From: Lentisphaerota bacterium
GTDB taxonomy: Bacteria > Verrucomicrobiota > Kiritimatiellia > RFP12 > UBA3636
Assembly: GCA_012511845.1 (NCBI GenBank)
Contig: JAAZFF010000133.1
Span: 1 to 6,504 of the forward strand
DNA length: 6,504 nucleotides
Direction of reading: 5' to 3'
Under the pieces are notes generated by a model that saw only the letters and a list, made by a program, of their open reading frames with translations, ran no database searches and was not told where the DNA came from. Position numbers and translations under genes: made by a program. How positions within the stretch are numbered: position 1 is the first letter of the stretch; each line of letters starts with the position of its first letter. Positions 1-4,791 of the stretch are shown piece after piece.

Positions 1-150
1 AAACTTGGGCTAAGCAACCCTTTTTCGGCAGTTTGTGAAATAGACTCGGCTTGCTGAGCTTCGCCCTATCTGCTGAGCAACTGTGACAGGCAAGGATGTT
101 TATCCTACCAAGTGGTTGCAATACTACATCCAAATCAGACATGCGAGATG

Positions 151-273
151 GACCGAACAATGCAACTGCAAAGGACAATGCAATTGTTTTTTTGTAAATT
201 CGATGGCACTGTGCAAGAAGAGATGATAAAATTTACGCAAGGTAACCATTTCAGATGCATTGCAGGTTCGGTC
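151..273. repeat. Imperfect long inverted repeat with nested stem
   Basis: GACCGAAC at 151-158 is the exact reverse complement of GTTCGGTC at 266-273. The match continues inward: 159-174 pairs with roughly 246-261 at 13 of 16 positions after a 4-base bulge in the right arm. Inside lies a second, perfect 7-bp stem, GTAAATT (194-200) with AATTTAC (230-236), enclosing the small palindrome GCACTGTGC (206-214). The whole could fold as a branched hairpin of about 120 nt, either as RNA or as a mobile or intergenic element. It ends about 70 bases before the lipoprotein start, so it could sit in that gene's leader. No transposase, T-tract terminator or recognised riboswitch core is visible, and function is unknown. 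Confidence 0.45.
157..186. repeat. 12-bp direct repeat ACAATGCAAYTG
   Basis: ACAATGCAACTG (157-168) and ACAATGCAATTG (175-186) match at 11 of 12 positions with an 18-bp offset. The first copy lies in the left arm of the inverted repeat at 151-273 and the second just inside it. The second copy runs into a T7 tract (187-193). A short ACAAT/ATTGT hairpin before the T tract could act as a very weak terminator, but the stem is only five AT-rich pairs. A tandem operator is an alternative. Confidence 0.4.
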
Positions 274-332
274 GTTGCGTAACTGTGACTTATATCGGTA
301 ACGGGTCAGTAAGGATTGCCCAAAGGAATATT

Positions 333-338
333 GAGGAG
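333..338 (+). promoter_or_regulatory. Ribosome binding site for the lipoprotein gene
   Basis: GAGGAG lies 7 bases before the ATG at 346, close to ideal Shine-Dalgarno spacing. It decides the start. The frame also opens at an upstream TTG (316), but that codon has its AAGGA directly abutting, and it would place ten residues in front of the Lys-Lys of the signal peptide. Confidence 0.75.
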
Positions 339-345
339 TGCAATT

Positions 346-738
346 ATGAAAAAAAGCATGTTCATTTTGTCCGGCTTTGTTATAACGGTGTGGTGTACAG
401 GATGCATGAATACCATAACAGTTGCTCACACACCAGCTGAGGTAATTGAAATTGCCCGGTCGCTTGCCACGATCCCCGAACCATCAGGATGCAAGGTCGA
501 GGAAAAAGTTGCCGGACAACAATGGGTTGTGACTGTCGACGAAAGTATAGAATGGGAGAAATTCATGCACCATGAAATCTCATTCCATATTCTGGCACTG
601 GAGCCTGCTAGGACAAAGGTCGCTGTGAAGGCGGAGGTAGTATACCCATTCGATGTAAGAAGAAATGCGCGTGGAGTTGCCCGCCGCTATTACAAGAACC
701 TGGGAGAGGAATTAAAAAAGAAAGACCTAGGCAAATGA
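346..738 (+). CDS. Small putative lipoprotein, function unknown
   Basis: The predicted protein has 130 residues. Residues 1-20 look like a type II (lipoprotein) signal peptide: Lys2-Lys3, a hydrophobic core from about 5 to 16, then a lipobox-like Cys-Thr-Gly-Cys with Cys20 as the likely lipidated residue. Residue +2 is Met rather than Asp, which by the Escherichia coli rule would not retain it in the inner membrane; whether that rule holds here is unknown. The mature part of about 110 residues mixes alpha and beta character (for example a hydrophobic-alternating segment near residues 60-68 and a Val/Ala-rich strand near 92-100). It ends in a very basic tail rich in Arg and Lys. I do not recognise the family. 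It is separated by 176 bases from the rhamnosidase gene, so co-transcription is possible but not shown. Start chosen from the GAGGAG site and the signal peptide. Confidence 0.8.
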   Translation: MKKSMFILSGFVITVWCTGCMNTITVAHTPAEVIEIARSLATIPEPSGCKVEEKVAGQQWVVTVDESIEWEKFMHHEISFHILALEPARTKVAVKAEVVYPFDVRRNARGVARRYYKNLGEELKKKDLGK

Positions 739-764
739 CAACGACTCCCTCGGCGCTTACCGGT

Positions 765-802
765 TTGCTTGTTTGTCATCAAATACAAAAGCTTGCTTGT
801 TT
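765..802. repeat. 10-bp direct repeat TTGCTTGTTT
   Basis: Identical TTGCTTGTTT copies lie at 765-774 and 793-802, offset by 28 bases, just upstream of a TTGACG -35-like hexamer. Nearby, TGACAA (736-741, over the lipoprotein stop) can pair with TTGTCA (773-778). The pair could be an activator or repressor binding site for the rhamnosidase gene. Low-complexity T/G sequence is an equally possible explanation. Confidence 0.3.
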
Positions 803-805
803 TTA

Positions 806-860
806 TTGACGGGGCGAAGTGGTTTTTATTAAGATTAGCTATAGATATTGTTTGTACAAT
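806..860 (+). promoter_or_regulatory. Possible promoter and palindromic operator before the rhamnosidase gene
   Basis: TTGACG (806-811) matches five of six bases of the -35 consensus, and TAAGAT (830-835) matches four of six of the -10 consensus with an 18-base spacer. Downstream lies a perfect ATTGT-N4-ACAAT palindrome (847-860), where a repressor could bind near the transcript start. TACAAT (855-860) is a better -10 by itself but lacks a good -35. These are eye matches only. Confidence 0.25.
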
Positions 861-914
861 GCACGCAAAGTGTAGTTGGGAAATCAATGTAATCAGCATT
901 AAGGTGGTAAAGAG

Positions 915-3317
915 ATGAAGAGTTGTCGTCGTATAAATATTGCACATGATCCCGGTTTTGATAAAACCCATTTCGGGCACCAGATTTATCCATGGGAAGC
1001 AAAATGGATTGCCGGAAAAGACTGGGATGGCGAAAGCCCGATTGTATGGGCGTTCCGACGGAAGTTCGAAGTTGCTGATAAATCAGTGATACGGATACAT
1101 GCGACGGCAGATCAACGCTACGACCTCTACTTGAACGGTGAGCGGATCGGCTGGGGCAGCGAAAGGGGAAATCATCAAAACTGGTTCTACGAATCGTATG
1201 AACTGACCTTGACCAAGGGAAGTCATACTCTTGTCGCCAGGGTATGGTGGACAGGGCACGACAAGATGTCGCACTATGGTCACGTGACTGCCCGTCCCGC
1301 CTTCCTGCTCCATGCTGAAGATGCCTGGAGCCACATTCTCGATACAGGTGTGGCAGAGTGGCAGGTTTGCGAACTTAAGGGCTATAGCTTTGCTTATCCC
1401 GGAATTGAAGGCGCCTTCTGGTCGATAGGAGGTCGTACTGTTCTTGATTCAAATAAGCATTTATGGGGCTTTGAGAAAGGTGAAGGAGATAGATGGAAGG
1501 AAACCCGCATTATTGCACCTGCCAGTTTCAGGGCTGCCGGTGACGAGCATCCCGTGCAATGGACCCTCCGTCCGTCAATACTGCCGCCGATGTTTGAGCA
1601 TACACATAGCCCCGGCATTGTACGTTATGTGAAAAAGTTTAACCCGGAAGTTGATCTTGAAACTGTTAAAATAGAAACGAAATCAAATGATGCAGAAGAA
1701 ACGGCAGCCTGGCAGGCAATGCTGCAGGGCACCGGTAGGGTGAAAATTCCCGCAAATACAGGGCTTCGCGTTTTGATCGATTTCGACAACTATTTCTGTG
1801 CATGGCCGCAATTTTACTTCAGCAGAGGCTATGGAGCTGAGGTGCGCCTGAATTGGACAGAGTCTCTTTTTGATAATGAGGTCGGATTCGACAAAGGCAA
1901 CCGTGATGAAGTCGATGGGAAATTCTTCCGCGGCATGTCGGATTGTGTAGTATGTGACGGCGAAGAAAACCGATGCTTTGAACCGCTGTGGTGGGAAGCA
2001 GGTCGCTACATGCAAATTGAAATACGCACAGACGGTCAGCCGCTCACTGTCGAAGGACTTGCTCTGCGCGAAACTCACTATCCCCATGACTTCAAGTCCC
2101 GCTTCAGTTGCTCCGATGAACGATGGAACGACATCTTCCGGCTTTCACAGCGTGTATTGGAAATGTGCTCTCACGAAACATATATGGATTGCCCTTACTA
2201 CGAGCAACTTATGTACGTGGGAGATACACGGCTGGAAGTACTTGTAACATACGCAACTACGGAAGATGATCGCCTTCCGCGAAAGGCTATTGAGATGTTC
2301 GACCGATCACGCTCGGAATCCGGTCTGACTATGTCGCGCACTCCGAGCCGTATCAAGCAGGTAATTCCGCCGTTCTCGCTGTGGTGGGTGCAAATGGTGT
2401 ACGATTTTTCCATGTGGCGTGATGATCCGGATTTTGTACGAAAGCGAATGCCCGGTGTCCGCGCTGTTTTAGAAGCCTTCCGCGAATGTGTTGATGCATC
2501 CGGTTTACTCGTAGCACCGCTTGGATGGAACTTTCTGGACTGGGTACCGGGATGGAATAGTGGAATGCCGCCATCGGCAGTACACGGCAAAAGTGCAACA
2601 CATAACCTGCACCTCGTATGGACACTGAAGCTGGCTGCTGAACTCGAAGAACAGGTGGGGGAGCCTCTCCTTGCACGTCGTAACCGGGAAACAGCCCAAA
2701 AAATCATAGAAGCGTGCAAAAAAACTTTCTGGAATGACGAAAAAAATCTTTTTGCTGAAGATGTCGGGCATACTCTTTATACCGAGCATGCCCAGTGCAT
2801 GGCGACGCTGGGAAGTTGCCTGTCCGACAAAGAACAACAGGCTATGACGAAGGCTTTATTGTCTGTTCCCGATCTCTCACGAACAACTGTTTATTACAGC
2901 CACTACCTCTTTGAGACTTTCTACAAACTGAAATTGCCGGAAGAGATTTACAGGCGACTACAGCTCTGGTTTGAACTTCCCGAACGAGGGCTCCGAACTG
3001 TGGTGGAGTCCCCCGAACCTACCCGCTCTGACTGCCATGCCTGGGGCGCACATCCCATGTATCACGCATTTGCGAGCTTCTGTGGAATCCGGCCTGCCAG
3101 TCCCGGCTTCAAAAAAATAAAAATTGCCCCGCAACCGGGAATGCTTGACTCCCTCAATACAAAAATGGTACATCCAGACGGCTGGATTGAAGTGGACCTG
3201 CACAGCGATGGTAAAGGATGGAGTGGCAGTGTCAGCACTCCGCCATCTGTCCCTTCGCAGTTGGTGCTGCCTGATGGACGCGAGCTGAGCTGGGATGGCG
3301 GAAAGATAGAAGTATAA
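915..3317 (+). CDS. GH78-family alpha-L-rhamnosidase-like protein
   Basis: This 800-residue protein has the layout of GH78 inverting glycosidases: an N-terminal galactose-binding-like beta-sandwich (about 25-170), a linking sandwich (about 230-395), an (alpha/alpha)6 catalytic barrel (about 400-720) and a C-terminal sandwich (about 720-800). The catalytic signature is visible: Asp425-Cys-Pro, Glu430 (expected general acid) and Gly-Asp437, then Glu698 (probable general base) and His708 in a Pro-Glu-Pro-Thr-Arg-Ser-Asp-Cys-His-Ala-Trp segment. Phe-Leu-Asp-Trp at 540-543 fits the conserved pocket DW. Tyr occupies the positions usually held by Arg and Trp in DCPxREkLGW, as in a GH78 subgroup with DCPYYEQL-type signatures (recalled). 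There is no signal peptide, so it is probably cytoplasmic and acts on imported oligosaccharides. AAGGTGG lies 7 bases before the ATG. Natural substrate is uncertain; rhamnose release is inferred from family. Confidence 0.88.
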   Translation: MKSCRRINIAHDPGFDKTHFGHQIYPWEAKWIAGKDWDGESPIVWAFRRKFEVADKSVIRIHATADQRYDLYLNGERIGWGSERGNHQNWFYESYELTLTKGSHTLVARVWWTGHDKMSHYGHVTARPAFLLHAEDAWSHILDTGVAEWQVCELKGYSFAYPGIEGAFWSIGGRTVLDSNKHLWGFEKGEGDRWKETRIIAPASFRAAGDEHPVQWTLRPSILPPMFEHTHSPGIVRYVKKFNPEVDLETVKIETKSNDAEETAAWQAMLQGTGRVKIPANTGLRVLIDFDNYFCAWPQFYFSRGYGAEVRLNWTESLFDNEVGFDKGNRDEVDGKFFRGMSDCVVCDGEENRCFEPLWWEAGRYMQIEIRTDGQPLTVEGLALRETHYPHDFKSRFSCSDERWNDIFRLSQRVLEMCSHETYMDCPYYEQLMYVGDTRLEVLVTYATTEDDRLPRKAIEMFDRSRSESGLTMSRTPSRIKQVIPPFSLWWVQMVYDFSMWRDDPDFVRKRMPGVRAVLEAFRECVDASGLLVAPLGWNFLDWVPGWNSGMPPSAVHGKSATHNLHLVWTLKLAAELEEQVGEPLLARRNRETAQKIIEACKKTFWNDEKNLFAEDVGHTLYTEHAQCMATLGSCLSDKEQQAMTKALLSVPDLSRTTVYYSHYLFETFYKLKLPEEIYRRLQLWFELPERGLRTVVESPEPTRSDCHAWGAHPMYHAFASFCGIRPASPGFKKIKIAPQPGMLDSLNTKMVHPDGWIEVDLHSDGKGWSGSVSTPPSVPSQLVLPDGRELSWDGGKIEV

Positions 3318-3356
3318 ATAAAGCAAAAAAATATATGGCACTCTGGGTGAAGTGAA

Positions 3357-3839
3357 ATGAAAATGAAAGATTGTTTGCGTACCGGTATTACATTTGGTCT
3401 GACCTCGGCAGTAATTACAACCCTGGGATTGATGGTGGGGCTTCATGCAGGCACACATTCAAAATTTGTTGTTCTGGCAGGTATTTTAACTATTGCAACT
3501 GCTGACGCCTTTTCGGATGCACTTGGTATTCATATTGCCGAAGAGGCGGAAAACGTGCATACAGCTAAAGAAGTCTGGATTGCCACTATAGCAACTTTTT
3601 TTGCAAAATTTCTTTTTGCCCTGTCATTTGCAGTGCCTGTGCTTCTTTTGCCTCTCTCAGCGGCAATCCTTGCGAGTCTTGTATGGGGAATGTTAATACT
3701 GGCTATAATGAGCTACGTGATAGCACGTTCCCAGGGCAAAACACCTTGGAAAATTATGGGCGAACATATTCTTATTGCCCTCATTGTTATCGCAATTACA
3801 AACTGGGTGGGAAGCTTGATTAAGTCTATCAGCAGTTAG
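3357..3839 (+). CDS. VIT1/CCC1-type small integral membrane protein
   Basis: This 160-residue, strongly hydrophobic protein has five predicted membrane helices: about 9-31, 36-58, 73-98, 100-123 and 136-156. The first two helices carry the features I associate with the VIT1/CCC1 (DUF125) family of Fe2+/Mn2+ transporters: a GITFGLTSAVITTLGLMVGL segment (10-29), then Ala-Asp-Ala-Phe-Ser-Asp-Ala-Leu-Gly (49-57) running into His59-Ile-Ala-Glu62-Glu63. Classical VIT proteins are longer and have a cytosolic Glu-rich metal-binding domain between helices 2 and 3. Here a loop of about 12 residues replaces it, so metal transport is a family-based guess. It starts 39 bases after the rhamnosidase stop, with GGTGA 6 bases before the ATG, and is probably co-transcribed. 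A second in-frame ATG at 3363 is an alternative start. No functional link to glycan use is evident. Confidence 0.78.
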   Translation: MKMKDCLRTGITFGLTSAVITTLGLMVGLHAGTHSKFVVLAGILTIATADAFSDALGIHIAEEAENVHTAKEVWIATIATFFAKFLFALSFAVPVLLLPLSAAILASLVWGMLILAIMSYVIARSQGKTPWKIMGEHILIALIVIAITNWVGSLIKSISS

Positions 3840-3887
3840 TGCGCAGCTTGCCAAGGTGTATGGGCAGGTAGGGCACGTTTCACCCGG

Positions 3888-3923
3888 CTTCGAATCCTAC
3901 GTCCGTCTTCGAACACTACGCCG
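3888..3923. repeat. Imperfect 19-bp tandem with TTCGAA cores
   Basis: CTTCGAAtcCTACGtCCG (3888-3905) is followed by CTTCGAAcaCTACGcCG (3907-3923), with a 19-base offset. Both contain the TTCGAA palindrome and a CTACG block. Just downstream, CAAGCCG occurs twice (3927-3933 and 3937-3943). This looks like the edge of a dispersed repeat rather than a gene. Confidence 0.45.
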
Positions 3924-4013
3924 AGACAAGCCGGGGCAAGCCGAAACCGCCGTTGCTGATGCAATCTGGAGGGCGAATGTCCTCATGAGCCGTGGTTGCG
4001 AGGCAATGAATTG

Positions 4014-4035
4014 TCGAAAGAATCGAAGGAATCGA
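4014..4035. repeat. 9-bp tandem TCGAARGAA
   Basis: TCGAAAGAA (4014-4022), TCGAAGGAA (4023-4031) and a partial TCGA (4032-4035) form a perfectly phased 9-bp tandem. Nearby, ACCATT (4059-4064) and AATGGT (4078-4083) form a 6-bp inverted repeat with a T-rich loop. That is too weak to call a terminator for the membrane-protein gene. Confidence 0.45.
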
Positions 4036-4244
4036 TACCTCGTGGAAGTTACGATGACACCATTTTCTTTTTTGGTTAATGGTTGAGGAGGGTGGTCAGT
4101 GGAGCAGATTGGCTTGCGTGCTGTGAGGCAGAGTGTTTGAGGGGTGTTTTGATGTTGCACATTGCCAGGCGCGGGTAGCAGGCCCGGGTGCGAAGCACTT
4201 CCGCTTTACGTCGTGTTCGGGGACAAATACGGTATGCATCACAT

Positions 4245-4277
4245 CCGTTGGCATCACGTAGTGACCCGTTTGCATCA
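4245..4277. repeat. 21-bp-offset direct repeat CCGTTKGCATCA
   Basis: CCGTTGGCATCA (4245-4256) and CCGTTTGCATCA (4266-4277) match at 11 of 12 positions, two helical turns apart. A further GCATCA lies at 4236-4241, and the hairpin-forming TCACGTAGTGA (4254-4264) overlaps the first copy. The 21-base offset would place the copies on one face of the helix, but no neighbouring gene start needs an operator here, so a repeat remnant is more likely. Confidence 0.35.
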
Positions 4278-4289
4278 TGACTGCCGCTC

Positions 4290-4311
4290 GGACCGCTACG
4301 GAGAGCCGTCC
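4290..4311. repeat. REP-like hairpin (ACGGAG loop)
   Basis: GGACCGCT (4290-4297) pairs with AGCCGTCC (4304-4311) at seven of eight positions around the loop ACGGAG. Changing the single mismatch to G would give a perfect 8-bp stem, as expected of a decayed copy of a dispersed palindrome. I recall sequences close to the perfect version recurring between genes in PVC-group genomes, but cannot verify it here. No T tract follows on either strand, which argues against an intrinsic terminator. Confidence 0.5.
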
Positions 4312-4519
4312 CTACCCTGCGTATCCCGTTGCGCAAAGGTCCAGCAATTTCAAGCCTCTGCGCCGCATTTCCGCATTTCTCCCTCCTTACGCCGACATCC
4401 TCAGTGTCTCGCATCCGTCCCCTTCCCGCGAATGTCTAGTGCTTGATGGGTGAGATGTAGAGTTTAGCGATGTCCCAATACAGACAGTCCGGTCATTTCA
4501 TCAAAATTGGTGTTCTGAC

Positions 4520-4550
4520 CTTGCCGGCTTGCCGAGCTCCAGCTTGCCGG
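4520..4550. repeat. CTTGCCG repeat cluster
   Basis: CTTGCCG occurs at 4520-4526, 4528-4534 and 4543-4549. CCGGCTTGCCGA (4524-4535) is a one-base variant of the perfect palindrome CCGGCTTGCCGG found at 4776-4787. The CGGCTTG core also appears at 47-53 and, inverted, at 3927-3933 and 3937-3943. Its concentration in gene-free DNA marks it as a dispersed intergenic motif. Confidence 0.45.
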
Positions 4551-4556
4551 GAGTTC

Positions 4557-4657
4557 GTACACGTTCACAGCGGAGCGGTACACGTTTCCCGTACACGAGC
4601 ATTAAAATGGAACTTGATCATGAGAAACCGGATGTTTCCTTCGGTGAAATCGTGTAC
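4557..4657. repeat. GTACACG direct repeats facing an inverted copy
   Basis: GTACACG occurs at 4557-4563, 4578-4584 and 4591-4597, and its reverse complement CGTGTAC lies at 4651-4657. The first two copies extend to GTACACGTT. The direct copies precede and the inverted copy closes the small open frame at 4607-4663, so the frame is bracketed by inverted repeats. Confidence 0.4.
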
Positions 4658-4663
4658 GAGTAA
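4607..4663 (+). pseudogene. Possible remnant of a four-helix-bundle (S23/IVP-like) protein gene
   Basis: An 18-codon frame starts Met-Glu-Leu-Asp-His-Glu-Lys-Pro-Asp-Val and ends in TAA. This resembles the beginning I recall for four-helix-bundle proteins of the 23S rRNA-intervening-sequence (S23/IVP, about 115-130 residues) family, which often open with Glu-Leu/Phe-Asp-His-Glu-Lys-Leu-Asp-Val-Tyr. The helices that should follow are missing: after ten matching residues the sequence changes and stops. No ribosome binding site precedes the ATG. An internal deletion joining the first codons to unrelated or C-terminal sequence is the simplest explanation. Chance resemblance of ten codons cannot be excluded. 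Confidence 0.3.
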
Positions 4664-4718
4664 GTGAACGTTAACGAGTACGATTATGCCATCACGCCGG
4701 CAAAACCCCTGCAGGCGG

Positions 4719-4740
4719 GCACAGACAGGAATGTCCGTGC
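4719..4740. repeat. REP-like hairpin (GGAA loop)
   Basis: GCACAGACA (4719-4727) pairs with TGTCCGTGC (4732-4740) at eight of nine positions around a GGAA tetraloop. The mismatch becomes a G-U pair if transcribed from the minus strand. It lies about 50 bases past the stop of the minus-strand rhamnosidase-like gene, so it could slow or end that transcript. On that strand, however, only a GGGGTTTTG tract follows, some 9 bases beyond the stem. A dispersed palindrome is the preferred reading. Confidence 0.5.
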
Positions 4741-4775
4741 TACAGTCTGCGGCTCTCAAGCAAACTACCCACTGC

Positions 4776-4787
4776 CCGGCTTGCCGG
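4776..4787. repeat. CCGGCTTGCCGG palindrome next to a stop codon
   Basis: CCGG (4776-4779) and CCGG (4784-4787) form a short GC stem with a CTTG loop, four bases beyond the TAG of the minus-strand gene. It is the perfect form of the motif at 4524-4535. No T tract follows in the direction of transcription, so it is at most a stabilising 3' hairpin. Confidence 0.4.
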
Positions 4788-4791
4788 ACGC

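Larger units (their letters stand above)
1..345. other. Gene-free left flank with repeats
   Basis: No coding frame here is supported. The three forward frames open at the left edge all stop within about 60 bases, and the longer minus-strand frame over 124-429 overlaps the lipoprotein gene antisense and has a composition (many Cys, His and aromatic residues) typical of a shadow frame. The stretch holds a TGCTGAGC direct repeat (52-59 and 71-78), one copy of the CGGCTTG motif seen again in the downstream spacer (47-53), a 12-bp direct repeat (157-168 and 175-186) and an imperfect inverted repeat (151-273). I do not see a convincing sigma-70 promoter for the lipoprotein gene. A GATAAAAT stretch near 225-232 is the best -10-like sequence, but it has no good -35 partner. 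Confidence 0.6.
3840..4791. other. Repeat-rich gene-free spacer between convergent genes
   Basis: About 950 bases without a credible gene. The open frames here are short, overlap each other on both strands, lack ribosome binding sites and have Arg/Cys/His/Pro-rich compositions. The stretch is instead a patchwork of short repeats and hairpins, listed separately. I recognise no tRNA (a TTCGAAT resembling a T-loop near 3889 lacks pairing flanks), no attachment site and no insertion sequence. Neither flanking gene is followed by a classical GC stem with a T tract. The texture fits accumulated dispersed intergenic repeats and decayed gene fragments. Confidence 0.6.

Noticed and set aside
5..25. 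GGG...CCC stem followed by T5 as a terminator
   Set aside because: Only three GC pairs with a large loop; far too weak for an intrinsic terminator.
1..57. Possible 3' end of an upstream gene in the first forward frame
   Set aside because: Only 18 codons before a stop, with no recognisable motif; coding status cannot be judged.
151..186. CRISPR-like array from the ACAATGCAAYTG repeats
   Set aside because: Only two 12-bp copies with a 6-base gap; repeat and spacer lengths do not fit CRISPR, and no cas gene is present.
316..345. TTG start giving a 140-residue lipoprotein
   Set aside because: The purine-rich sequence abuts the TTG without spacing and the extension would spoil the signal peptide; ATG 346 has GAGGAG at proper distance.
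3881..3905. tRNA T-arm-like TTCGAAT
   Set aside because: The flanking five-base segments do not pair and no acceptor, D or anticodon arm can be drawn around it.
3856..4446. Several overlapping small open frames on both strands (for example 3856-4086 +, 3897-4160 -, 4076-4414 -)
   Set aside because: No ribosome binding sites, no recognisable domains, mutually overlapping, and built over short repeats. Their translations look like the recurring spurious proteins produced from dispersed intergenic repeats.
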